A stretch of DNA of 64,000 nucleotides from Nocardioides jensenii JCM 1364 = NBRC 14755 (GTDB lineage Bacteria > Actinomycetota > Actinomycetes > Propionibacteriales > Nocardioidaceae), in contig NZ_BCRJ01000028.1 in NCBI RefSeq assembly GCF_001552535.1, forward strand, positions 1 through 64,000, read 5' to 3'. This document shows, piece by piece, positions 1 to 9,685 of this stretch. Each line of letters starts with the position of its first letter. Positions within the stretch are counted from its first letter, which is position 1. A program made the position numbers and the translations under genes. The notes under the pieces are model-generated. The model ran no database searches, had not been told where the DNA came from, and was given only the letters and a program-made list of their open reading frames with translations.

Positions 1-2
1 CG

Positions 3-746
3 CCCGAGCCGGAGCCCGCCGGTGATCCGGCGGGCCCGCCGATGCTCCCGATTCCCGGTCGTCACGCAGCGCGCACGGCGACGCGCCCGTGGCTGGATCT
101 CTCCGCGTTCCGCGGGCGGGTGGCATTGACCGCGGGGCAGGTGGCGGCGCTGGCCGTGCTGGTTGCCGTGGGTCTGGCCGTGACCGCGTGGTGGGTGATC
201 CGTGACGACGCAGGGGCACCCGTCGCGGCACCGGAGGGCGGACCGGCGCTGGCCACCCCCGTGGCCGACGGTGCTCCGTCGTCCGTGGCGTCGACCGGGG
301 GCTCGGCCGCGTCGGCCAGTGAACTGGTCGTCGACGTCACCGGCAAGGTGCGCCACCCCGGAATCGTCGTTCTGCCCCCTGGATCGCGCGTCGTCGACGC
401 CCTGAAGGCGGCCGGTGGGGTGCGACCGGGGGCCGACCTGGCTGGGCTCAACCAGGCCCGTCTGATCACCGACGGCGAGCAGATCGTGGTGGGTGTCCCG
501 GCGCCACCCGGTGTCGCCGCGTCCAGTGCGCCGTCGCCCGGCGCGACCTCGGGGGCGACGGTGAACCTGAACTCCGCAACCACCACCGAGCTCGAGGAGC
601 TGCCCGGCGTCGGCCCGGTCACGGCCGAGGCGATCGTGGCCTGGCGTGACACGAACGGTGGTTTCCGCAGCGTCGACCAGCTCCTGGAGGTCGACGGCAT
701 CGGTGAGAAGACCCTGGCCGAGCTGGCACCGCACGTCACCCTGTGA
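3..746 (+). CDS. comEA: ComEA-type helix-hairpin-helix DNA-binding protein (5' end probably outside window)
   Basis: Membrane-anchored double-stranded DNA receptor of the competence-type uptake system. Reading from the first internal ATG (position 42), a hydrophobic segment around residues 30-50 (AALAVLVAVGLAVTAWW) follows a basic cytoplasmic stretch. A SLBB-like region (VDVTGKVRHPGIVVLPPGSR) comes next, and a C-terminal pair of helix-hairpin-helix units contains LPGVGPVTAEAIVAWR and VDGIGEKTLAELAPH. The frame is open to the left edge of the window and upstream codons read as an acidic/proline linker, so the true start probably lies before base 1; I therefore list it as 5'-partial. It overlaps the ComEC start by a few bases, so the two are co-transcribed and probably translationally coupled. 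Confidence 0.9.
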   Translation, partial: PEPEPAGDPAGPPMLPIPGRHAARTATRPWLDLSAFRGRVALTAGQVAALAVLVAVGLAVTAWWVIRDDAGAPVAAPEGGPALATPVADGAPSSVASTGGSAASASELVVDVTGKVRHPGIVVLPPGSRVVDALKAAGGVRPGADLAGLNQARLITDGEQIVVGVPAPPGVAASSAPSPGATSGATVNLNSATTTELEELPGVGPVTAEAIVAWRDTNGGFRSVDQLLEVDGIGEKTLAELAPHVTL

Positions 747-3040
747 TGCACGTCGGTGACCTGCGTCGGCTCCTGGAGGTGCCGGAGGTGGCCGACCTGC
801 GGATGCCGGCCGCCGGGCTGGCTGCCTGGTTGGGTGGGATCGGCGGTCTGGTTGCGCCGGTGCCGGCGCTGATCGGGGCGGTCGCCGTGACGGCGGTGTC
901 ACTGCGGCTGGTCAGGCCGACCCTGCGACGAGCCGTCGTCGCGTGGCTCCTGATCGCCGTGGCGATCGGCGCCAGCGCGGCTCTTCGCGATCTCGCCGTC
1001 CGCTCCGGCCCGGCCGCGGCGCTCTCCGAGACCCGCACCGCGGTGACGGCCCGGGTGACGGTGATCTCCGATCCGAAGCCGGTTCAGGGTCAGTTCGCGA
1101 CCGCGATCATTATGCGGGCCTCGATCGCCGAGCTGACCGCCCACGGCACGACGTACGACGTGCACACGCCGGTGCTGCTGATCGCCGACCCGTCGTGGAA
1201 GGACGTCGAGCTGGGCAGCACGATGACGGTGCGCGCCAGGCTGGGCCCGGCCGACGGGCACGAGGTGGCCGCCGTGCTGACGCCGTTCGGTCCACCGGGC
1301 GAGGCCGAGTCGCCGTCCGTGCTGTGGCGCGGTTCGGCCGCGGTTCGTGCGTCGATCCGCGACTCGGTCGAGGGAGGCCCGGCTCCGGCTCGTGACCTGG
1401 TTCCTGCCCTGGTCGACGGCGACGACCAGGGCCTGCCCGAGCAGGTGGCCGAGGAGTTCCGGGCCTCGGGGCTGACCCACCTCCTGGCCGTCTCGGGCAC
1501 CAACCTGACGTTGGTGGTGGGCTTTCTGGTCGTGGTCGGCCGGTGGTGCGGTGTGCGCGGTCGATGGCAGTACGCGCTGGGAGCTGCCGGCATCGTCGGC
1601 TTCGTGCTGCTGGCCCGCACGGAGCCGAGCGTGGTCCGGGCCGCGGCGATGGGAACCGTCGCCCTGATCGGCATGGGGTCCAACGGCACCGGCCGGGGTG
1701 TCCGAGCGATCGGGGTGGCCGTCGTAGGCCTTCTCCTGCTGGATCCCTGGCTGGCCACCACCGTGGGTTTCGCGCTCTCGGTGCTGGCCACCACGGGGAT
1801 CCTGTTGCTTGCCCCGGTGTGGACGCGTGCGTTGTCGACCTGGATGCCGGAGTGGATGGCGCAGGCCATCGCCGTACCCACCGCTGCCCAGCTGGCCTGC
1901 ACACCGTTGGTGGCTGCGATCTCCAACCAGGTCAGCCTGGTGGCGGTGCTGGCCAACCTCGCTGCCGGGCCCCTGGTCGCGCCCGCGACCGTGGCCGGAC
2001 TTCTCGGGGGAGTGGTCGGCCTGCTCTGGCCGGCCGGGGGAGCCGTGACCGGGTGGCTGGCCTGCCAGTGCGCGCGCGGCATCATCGCCGTCGCCGACCG
2101 ATCGGCACGGCTTGCCCTGCCGGCGATCGACTGGGGTTCGGACTGGGTGTCGGTCGGGGTCCTCACCGTGCTGTGCGCGGGCCTCGCCGTGACCCTGGGA
2201 CGACTTTTGGCCAGGCGCTTGTCCGGACTGGCCTGCTGCGTGCTGATGGTGGCCGTCGTGGTGGTGCCGATGCCGAGCCCGGGGTGGCCGCCGGTCGGCT
2301 GGATCCTTGCCGTGTGCGACGTCGGGCAGGGCGACGGGCTGGCGCTCAACGCCGGCGGGGGACAGGCGGTGGTGGTCGACGTCGGGCCCGAGTCCGACGA
2401 CATGGATCACTGCCTGGACCGGCTCGGCGTCTCTGTCCTTCCCGTCGTGGTGCTGAGTCACTTCCACGCCGACCACGTGGACGGCTTCGCCTCCGCGGTC
2501 AGCGGGCGCAGGGTGGGTTCGGTGCTGACCAGTGCCCTCCCGGAGCCGCCCGAACGGGTGGCCGCTGTCAGCGCGGAGACGCAGGGCCGCTTCCGTACTC
2601 CGGCGTACGGCGAGGTCCTCCAGGTGGGGGAGGTCCGGATGCAGGTCATCGGCCCCGTCCCCGGGACACTGCTCGCCGGGGACCCCAACAACGCGTCGCT
2701 GGTGCTGCTCGCCGAGATCCGCGGGGTGCGGATCCTGCTCACCGGTGACGTGGAGCCCGACGGGCAGGCCCGGCTGGCGGCGGCCTACCCGGGTCTGCGG
2801 GTGGACGTGCTCAAGATCCCGCACCACGGCAGCCGTTACCAGGAGATGGATTTCCTGGTCGGGCTCGATCCGGCGATCGCGATCGCTTCGGTGGGCGCGG
2901 ACAACGGCTACGGGCACCCGGCGGCCTCGACGATGGAGCCGCTTCGCGACTCGGGCGCCCGGGTGCTGCGAACCGATCGCGACGGCGACGTCGTGGTGGT
3001 CCTGCGCGACCATCGACTCCGGGTCGCCACGCGAGGGTGA
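743..3040 (+). CDS. comEC: ComEC/Rec2-family DNA internalization channel
   Basis: Large polytopic protein expected to carry one DNA strand across the cytoplasmic membrane. The N-terminal third has two to three hydrophobic segments. The competence domain spans roughly residues 220-480 with the hallmark stretch LTHLLAVSGTNLTLVVGF. A C-terminal metallo-beta-lactamase-like domain carries LSHFHADHVDGF near residue 571 and KIPHHGSRYQEM near residue 690. At 765 residues it is a normal full-length ComEC. The start is either GTG 743 or the adjoining ATG 746; both overlap the end of comEA. It sits directly upstream of holA, the usual actinobacterial comEA-comEC-holA order. Whether this organism is naturally competent cannot be told from sequence. 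Confidence 0.93.
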   Translation: MMHVGDLRRLLEVPEVADLRMPAAGLAAWLGGIGGLVAPVPALIGAVAVTAVSLRLVRPTLRRAVVAWLLIAVAIGASAALRDLAVRSGPAAALSETRTAVTARVTVISDPKPVQGQFATAIIMRASIAELTAHGTTYDVHTPVLLIADPSWKDVELGSTMTVRARLGPADGHEVAAVLTPFGPPGEAESPSVLWRGSAAVRASIRDSVEGGPAPARDLVPALVDGDDQGLPEQVAEEFRASGLTHLLAVSGTNLTLVVGFLVVVGRWCGVRGRWQYALGAAGIVGFVLLARTEPSVVRAAAMGTVALIGMGSNGTGRGVRAIGVAVVGLLLLDPWLATTVGFALSVLATTGILLLAPVWTRALSTWMPEWMAQAIAVPTAAQLACTPLVAAISNQVSLVAVLANLAAGPLVAPATVAGLLGGVVGLLWPAGGAVTGWLACQCARGIIAVADRSARLALPAIDWGSDWVSVGVLTVLCAGLAVTLGRLLARRLSGLACCVLMVAVVVVPMPSPGWPPVGWILAVCDVGQGDGLALNAGGGQAVVVDVGPESDDMDHCLDRLGVSVLPVVVLSHFHADHVDGFASAVSGRRVGSVLTSALPEPPERVAAVSAETQGRFRTPAYGEVLQVGEVRMQVIGPVPGTLLAGDPNNASLVLLAEIRGVRILLTGDVEPDGQARLAAAYPGLRVDVLKIPHHGSRYQEMDFLVGLDPAIAIASVGADNGYGHPAASTMEPLRDSGARVLRTDRDGDVVVVLRDHRLRVATRG

Positions 3041-3102
3041 CCCGGGGTGAGGACCGTGCTGCGGGCGGGCCTGTCCTCGCGCTGTGGCAGGCTAGACGCA
3101 CC

Positions 3103-4095
3103 ATGGCAGAACCACGCGCAGCAGACGTCCTCGGCCGAGTCACGCTCGTGACCGGGAGTGAAGAGTTCCTCAACGAACGCACGGTCGTCGGCGTGCGTGC
3201 CGCGGTCCGCAAGCACGACGCCGAGGCGGAGTTCTCCGAGGCCCAGGGCAACGACCTGACCCTGGCCACCCTGGGAGAGCTGGCCGCACCATCCCTGTTC
3301 TCCACCACCCGATGCGTGGTGGTGCGTGGGCTGGAGAACCTTCCCGACGAGTCCGTGGCCGGCCTGCTCGACTACTGCTCCTCACCAGCCGAGGACATTG
3401 CGCTCGTGCTCGTCCATGGGGGAGGGCAGAAGGGCAGCGGCGTGCTGACCAAGCTGCGCAAGGTCGCGACCGTCACCGAGGTGAAGTCGGCGCCGGTGAA
3501 GGGCGCCGAGTTCACCCGCTTCGTCTCCTCCGAGGTCCGTGGTCACGGTGCCCGGCTCGATGACGAGGCCGCCGACTTCCTGGTCCAGGCCATCGGCCAG
3601 GATCTCCGCTCCCTGGCCGCTGCGGCGCACCAGCTGGTCAACGACTACCCCGGCCAGGCGCTGAGCGTCGACATGGTCAAGCGCTATTTCGGTGGGCGGG
3701 CCGAGGCCAAGTCGTTCGCCGTGGCCGACCACGCGTTCTTCGGTCGTCGGGCCCCGGCCCTCGAGGAGCTGCGCTGGGCGCTCGACGGCGGCACCGCCCC
3801 GGTGCTGATCACCTCGGCCTTCGCCGGCGGAGTCCGTGGGCTGGCCCGCTACGTCTCGGCGCCGCGAGGCATGCGCGAGGCCGACCTGGCCCGAGAGGTC
3901 GGCGTACCCCCGTGGAAGCTGCGCACGCTGCGCGACCAGTCGCGTGCCTGGTCACCCGACGGGTTGGGGTTGGCCATCCGTGCGATCGCCCAGGCCGACG
4001 CCGACATCAAGGGAGCCGCTCACGACGCGGCGTACACCCTCGAACGGCTGGTCCTGACGGTCGCCGGGCTCCGGGAGCAGCGCTCCACCCGCTGA
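3103..4095 (+). CDS. holA: DNA polymerase III subunit delta
   Basis: Clamp-loader delta subunit, which opens the beta sliding clamp during replication. The protein begins LGRVTLVTGSEEFLNERTV and shows the family's divergent AAA+-like fold: a first domain without an intact P-loop, a central lid region (AADFLVQAIGQDLRSLAAA near residue 165) and an all-helical C-terminus ending RLVLTVAGLREQRSTR. I chose ATG 3103 because the in-frame region back to GTG 3037 encodes an unconserved-looking 22-residue extension that overlaps the end of comEC. The resulting 330 residues fit the family. It follows comEC by about 60 bp and ends in a strong terminator shared with rpsT. Confidence 0.9.
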   Translation: MAEPRAADVLGRVTLVTGSEEFLNERTVVGVRAAVRKHDAEAEFSEAQGNDLTLATLGELAAPSLFSTTRCVVVRGLENLPDESVAGLLDYCSSPAEDIALVLVHGGGQKGSGVLTKLRKVATVTEVKSAPVKGAEFTRFVSSEVRGHGARLDDEAADFLVQAIGQDLRSLAAAAHQLVNDYPGQALSVDMVKRYFGGRAEAKSFAVADHAFFGRRAPALEELRWALDGGTAPVLITSAFAGGVRGLARYVSAPRGMREADLAREVGVPPWKLRTLRDQSRAWSPDGLGLAIRAIAQADADIKGAAHDAAYTLERLVLTVAGLREQRSTR

Positions 4096-4102
4096 CCGTC
4101 GC

Positions 4103-4154
4103 GACAAGCACGAAGGCGCCGCTCCCCGAGGGGAGCGACGCCTTCGTGCTTGTC
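4103..4154. terminator. Bidirectional intrinsic terminator between holA and rpsT
   Basis: A long, nearly perfect inverted repeat: gacaagcacgaaggcg on the left pairs with cgccttcgtgcttgtc on the right, with an inner GC-rich stem (cgctcccc / ggggagcg). It lies exactly between two convergent genes, so it can stop transcription from both sides. No long T-tract is present, as is usual in high-GC actinobacteria. Confidence 0.85.
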
Positions 4155-4163
4155 GGGGCTACG

Positions 4164-4424
4164 TCAGAGCGACGAGGCCTTCTTGCTGATCGAGGACTTG
4201 CGGTTGGCAGCCTGGTTCTTGTGGATGACGCCCTTGGAGGCCGCCTTGTCCAGCTTCTTGTTGGCGTCGGCGGCGGCGGCCAGAGCAGCGTCCTTGTCGC
4301 CGGTCTCGGCCAGCTCGCGGAACTTGCGCACCGCGGACTTCAGGCCGGTCTTGACCGACTTGTTGCGCTCGTGCGCCTGCTCGTTCTGGCGGTTGCGCTT
4401 GATCTGGGACTTGATGTTCGCCAC
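4164..4424 (-). CDS. rpsT: 30S ribosomal protein S20
   Basis: Small basic ribosomal protein that binds 16S rRNA in the 30S body. The 86-residue sequence starts [18 protein letters not shown] and continues with [16 protein letters not shown] and [18 protein letters not shown], the canonical S20 pattern of three Lys/Arg-rich helices. Length is typical. It is transcribed opposite to holA and lepA as a single gene with about 190 bp of upstream non-coding DNA for its own promoter. The position next to holA and lepA is conserved in many actinobacteria. Confidence 0.97.
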   Translation of the reverse strand: MANIKSQIKRNRQNEQAHERNKSVKTGLKSAVRKFRELAETGDKDAALAAAADANKKLDKAASKGVIHKNQAANRKSSISKKASSL

Positions 4425-4614
4425 GTTTGCTGCGCTTTCACTTGGTTCGGACTGGATGGAGGTCTTGTGGCTGGGGTTAACCAGCTTGCTGGACTGGCGG
4501 GAATTCAGTCCGTGGCAGGTCAGCGAAGAGGGCGCCAGACATGCAAGCGGAAACTCTATCAGCGGTGACGAGACCCCCCAAATCCATCAGTGCCGGGCGA
4601 AGGGGCAGGCCTGC

Positions 4615-5559
4615 TCACCAGTCGCGGCGTTCCGCGAGCCACTCCCAGACCACCCTGCCCTGCCAGGCCTGGGCGTCCCGGAGATGGGGCGAGGTGGGCG
4701 GTGCCGGATCGTCGGCGGACTTGAGGAAGTGACCGGCCAACAGGGCCAGCCCGATGTCGATGTGCTCGGCCGGCACCTCGCGGGTGAGCGGGCGGGCCGC
4801 CAGCACCGATTCCACGTCGAGCCCGTCGCCGCGGGGACCGATCAGGGCGCAGAGCGTGTCGAACCAGGGCGCGGCGAGCACCGGCCAGTTCCAGTCGCAG
4901 ATCCAGAGCTGGTCCGCTCCCAGGAGCGTGTTGTCGTCGCGGATGTCGGTGTGCTGCACGACGTCGCCGACCAACACCTCACCGAATCGAGCGGCCAGGG
5001 CTGCCGCCTCGTCGACGTGGGCAAGGTCGGGGTGTCGTTCCCGGATGGTCTGCCAGTACGCCGGCAGGCCGGCCAGGTCCTCCTCGATCGGGTCGAGCCC
5101 CGCGTCGATCGGGGGCTGTGCCGCGGCGACCGACTCGAGGGCATCGAGCAGTCGGTCCAGATCGACGGCCCGCCAGGGGCGCTCGGGAAGCCGCGCGTCG
5201 ACGTACTCGAAGCCCAGCACCACCCAGTCATCGTCGTCGTGGGACCACAGCAGCCGTGGTGCGGGAACGAGGTCCTGGAGGGTGCGGAGCTTGCGCGCCT
5301 CCTCGCGGTAGGAGAGGGCGAACATCCGCTGGGCCTTCACCGATGCGGCCTTGACGAAATGCAGGGAGCCGTCGTCGCAGGTCAGGACGGAGGCGAACCC
5401 GGGCGTGAATCCACCACCCTGGGACTCCGCGGCCACCACGGGTGAACCGCACTCGGCTTCGACGCGCCGGCGGATGTGCGGGGGCAGGAACTGCCACTCG
5501 AGGCGGCGGGCGGTCCGGCCGCTCGGCGGCGGGTCGCTCCGTTGGTGGGAAGGCGTCAC
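4615..5559 (-). CDS. Phosphotransferase-family protein (APH/ChoK fold)
   Basis: A protein-kinase-like small-molecule phosphotransferase; the substrate is not predictable. The catalytic loop reads VQHTDIRDDNTLL near residue 200 (HxDxxxxN), and the metal-binding segment WICDWNWP follows about 20 residues later, as in APH-like enzymes. Upstream there is a lobe with LHFVKAASVKAQRM holding a plausible ATP-contacting lysine. At 314 residues it has the usual length. The start is GTG 5559, and other in-frame starts are possible. Monocistronic and divergent from lepA. It is not clearly similar to the second kinase at 7640-8560 beyond the shared fold. Resistance function should not be assumed. Confidence 0.75.
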   Translation of the reverse strand: MTPSHQRSDPPPSGRTARRLEWQFLPPHIRRRVEAECGSPVVAAESQGGGFTPGFASVLTCDDGSLHFVKAASVKAQRMFALSYREEARKLRTLQDLVPAPRLLWSHDDDDWVVLGFEYVDARLPERPWRAVDLDRLLDALESVAAAQPPIDAGLDPIEEDLAGLPAYWQTIRERHPDLAHVDEAAALAARFGEVLVGDVVQHTDIRDDNTLLGADQLWICDWNWPVLAAPWFDTLCALIGPRGDGLDVESVLAARPLTREVPAEHIDIGLALLAGHFLKSADDPAPPTSPHLRDAQAWQGRVVWEWLAERRDW

Positions 5560-5740
5560 GGGAGCACATCATGCCCGGCCGCCGGTTCCGCCCGGACACC
5601 CGATGCGCCTCGGGGCGTGGGTGACGTCTCGGAGGGCGCGCCTGTTCCGCCGGCTGTCGGTTCGGCTGTGGCCCCGTGGCATGGGACAATGACGGGCCGT
5701 ACGTCGTACTCCGCACCACAGCCCAGAGAGCAAGCCGCCG

Positions 5741-7615
<1,875 letters not shown>

Positions 7616-7639
7616 CTCCGCGCTTCTGGGCTGGTCGAC

Positions 7640-8560
7640 ATGAACCGCATCGAGGTCCCGGCCGGCCTGCTGGCTCAGGCCTCACGGGGTGAGGCGTGGG
7701 CCGGGTGGTTGGACCGCTTGCCGAGACTGGCCGCCGAGCTGCTCGACGAGTGGGAGCTGGTGGTCGACGACACGTCCCGGCACGGGTTCTGCTCCCTCGT
7801 GCTCCCGGTGCGCACCGCCTCCGGACGACCAGCGGTGCTCAAGGTGCACACCGACGTTGACGCGGAGGAGTCCGACCACGAGCACCTCGCGCTTCAGCAC
7901 TGGCACGGGCAGGGCGCGGTGCAGCTGCTCCGGGCCGACCCGCACCGCCGGGCGATGCTGCTGGAGCGTCTCCATCCCGAGGACCTCACCGGTCTGTGGG
8001 ACCTCGAGGCCTGCGAGATCGTGGCCGGGCTCTACGGGCGGATCCACGTCCCGGCGCCGCCGCCATTGCGCACGCTGTCGTCGTATGTCGAACGCTGGAA
8101 CGCCGACCTCGAGCAACTGCCACGCGAAGCACCACTACCGCGTCGCATGGTCGAACAGGCAGTCAGCCTGAGCACCGCATTGATCGCCGACGACGCGACC
8201 GACGGCACCATGATCCACGGAGATCTCCACTACGAGAACGTGCTGGCCGCTGATCGTGAACCCTGGTTGGTGATTGACCCCAAACCGGTCAGCGGAGATC
8301 CTCACTATGAGCTGGCGCCGATGCTGTGGAACCGCTTCGATGAGCTCGCCGGCGACGTTCGCGACGGCCTGCGACGGCGATTCCACACGCTGGTCGACGG
8401 CGCCGGACTCGACGAGGACCGGGCCCGAGACTGGGTCGTCGTACGCATGGTGCACAACGCGATGTGGACCGTGCATGACGCCGTCGGACGCGACCTCACC
8501 TCTGACGAGCGGACCTGGATGACCGTGTGCGTGACGATCGCGAAGGCAGTCCAGGAGTAG
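7640..8560 (+). CDS. Aminoglycoside/hydroxyurea phosphotransferase-like kinase
   Basis: Kinase-fold protein of the APH(6)/hydroxyurea-kinase type. The catalytic loop MIHGDLHYENVLAA lies near residue 192, followed by WLVIDPKPVSGDPHYELAPM with the Mg-binding aspartate. VLKVHTDVDAEESDHE in the N-lobe carries the likely ATP-contacting lysine. The combination DPKPVxGDPxYELAP is characteristic of streptomycin-6-kinase relatives. ATG 7640 lies 24 bp after lepA in the same direction, so read-through transcription is likely. Intrinsic kinases of this type are common in soil actinobacteria, and real streptomycin resistance is only a possibility. Confidence 0.8.
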   Translation: MNRIEVPAGLLAQASRGEAWAGWLDRLPRLAAELLDEWELVVDDTSRHGFCSLVLPVRTASGRPAVLKVHTDVDAEESDHEHLALQHWHGQGAVQLLRADPHRRAMLLERLHPEDLTGLWDLEACEIVAGLYGRIHVPAPPPLRTLSSYVERWNADLEQLPREAPLPRRMVEQAVSLSTALIADDATDGTMIHGDLHYENVLAADREPWLVIDPKPVSGDPHYELAPMLWNRFDELAGDVRDGLRRRFHTLVDGAGLDEDRARDWVVVRMVHNAMWTVHDAVGRDLTSDERTWMTVCVTIAKAVQE

Positions 8561-8895
8561 GCCGATGAACGCTGGCCACCGCTGGCGGCGCGCGAACCAA
8601 CCCTTCTTCCTCGCAGCAGGCTTCGGCGCCGTCGAGGCTTGGGCGGCCGGCATCAGGTCGAGCACCGGGATGCCCTCTCCGGTCAGGTCGGTGCCGGGCT
8701 GCAGCGTGCAGGACGCGCCGGCGACGTCCAGTGAGTCGCCCGCGACCAGGGGGCATCGCCTCGCCACCAGGTCGGCAATGCCGGCGGTGAGGTCGACGAC
8801 TCCGGAGATCGCGGACACCTCGGGAACTGTCCACGGCGGGATCGAACACGGAAATCGAACAGACTGAACGGGTCGGATCTGGAACGATCGCTCCC
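8561..8895. other. Gene-poor stretch between the kinase and the MOSC gene
   Basis: About 335 bp with no gene I can support. On the minus strand one frame gives a fairly protein-like segment from about 8818 leftward (VVDLTAGIADLVARRCPLV, then VLDLMPAAQAS and a basic KKGWFARRQR stretch). It has no convincing start or ribosome site, and it runs on into the 3' end of the kinase gene. It may be a decayed coding sequence. The promoter of the MOSC gene presumably lies near 8850-8890. Confidence 0.4.
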
Positions 8896-9558
8896 ATGCA
8901 CGCCTCGGTCCTCCATGTCAGCGTCGGCTTGCCACGTGACCAAGAGTGGGCGGGCAGTCTCAAACGGACGGCGATTGTCAAGCACACGGTCGAGGGCCCG
9001 GTCGCCGTACGCCGCCGGGGCCTGGACGGCGATCAGGTGGCGGACACGAGGAACCACGGCGGACCCGACATGGCGGTCTACGCGTTCGCCCGCGAGGACG
9101 TGGACCGGTGGCAGGAGCAACTCGGCGCCCCGATCCGCAACGGCCAGTTCGGTGAGAACCTCACCACCGAGGGCATCGACGTCAACGAGGCGCTCGTGGG
9201 AGAGCGCTGGCGGATCGGCTCGGTGCTCCTCGAGGTGACCAAGGTGCGCATCCCGTGCTCGGTGTTCAAGAACTGGATGCGCCTCAACGGCTACGACGAC
9301 ACCGCCTGGGTCAAGCGATTCGCGGCCGACGGTCGTCCGGGCCCCTACCTGCGGGTGCTCGAGGAGGGTGAGATCCGCGCCGGGGACCCGATCACGGTGG
9401 AACACCGGCCCGACCACGGCATCACGGTCTCGCAGATGTTCCGCGCCCTCACCACGGAGCGCGACCTGGCGCCCAGCCTGCTCGCGATCGATGGGTTGGC
9501 CGAGTCGGTGCGTGAGATGGTGGCCAGGTCGGTCGTCGGCAGTGCCGCCGACCGGTGA
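8896..9558 (+). CDS. MOSC domain-containing protein (YiiM-like)
   Basis: MOSC domains bind molybdenum cofactor or sulfur carriers via a conserved cysteine. YiiM-type members reduce N-hydroxylated compounds in E. coli. The protein shows the family pattern: RNHGGPDMAVYAFAREDVD near residue 52, NGQFGENLTTEGIDVNEALV near 80, and the proposed cofactor-binding cysteine in VRIPCSVFKNWM near residue 120. The C-terminal helical extension is YiiM-like. At 220 residues it is the expected size. Start ATG 8896 precedes a typical VLHVSVG beginning. It stands alone between two non-coding gaps and its substrate is unknown. Confidence 0.87.
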   Translation: MHASVLHVSVGLPRDQEWAGSLKRTAIVKHTVEGPVAVRRRGLDGDQVADTRNHGGPDMAVYAFAREDVDRWQEQLGAPIRNGQFGENLTTEGIDVNEALVGERWRIGSVLLEVTKVRIPCSVFKNWMRLNGYDDTAWVKRFAADGRPGPYLRVLEEGEIRAGDPITVEHRPDHGITVSQMFRALTTERDLAPSLLAIDGLAESVREMVARSVVGSAADR

Positions 9559-9685
9559 TGGGGTCTGCGCCCCATTCCTTGTCTGCTGTCCGAGATCGCG
9601 TGCACGACAGCCATGGGTGATCTAGGTTACTCGTACGTACACGGAGCATTCTGCGCTCCGGCGCCGCGAACATCCCAGGAGTGTC

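Noticed and set aside
899-3013. Long minus-strand open frame opposite comEC
   Set aside because: A GC-bias shadow of the true gene; its composition (Gln, His, Arg-rich) is not protein-like and shows no domain.
3037-3102. Upstream GTG start for holA
   Set aside because: Would add 22 residues without family character and overlap comEC; the ATG at 3103 fits the delta-subunit N-terminus.
4150-5445. Long plus-strand frame opposite rpsT and the phosphotransferase gene
   Set aside because: Shadow of two well recognised minus-strand genes.
7640-8560. Calling the kinase a streptomycin resistance gene (strB/aph6)
   Set aside because: Motifs support the family but not substrate specificity; intrinsic relatives are common in actinobacteria.
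8496-8987. Minus-strand coding sequence across the kinase/MOSC gap
   Set aside because: Long open frames exist on the minus strand here but have no credible start or ribosome site, change frame quality within the gap, and overlap the 3' end of a well supported kinase gene. High-GC DNA gives many such frames.
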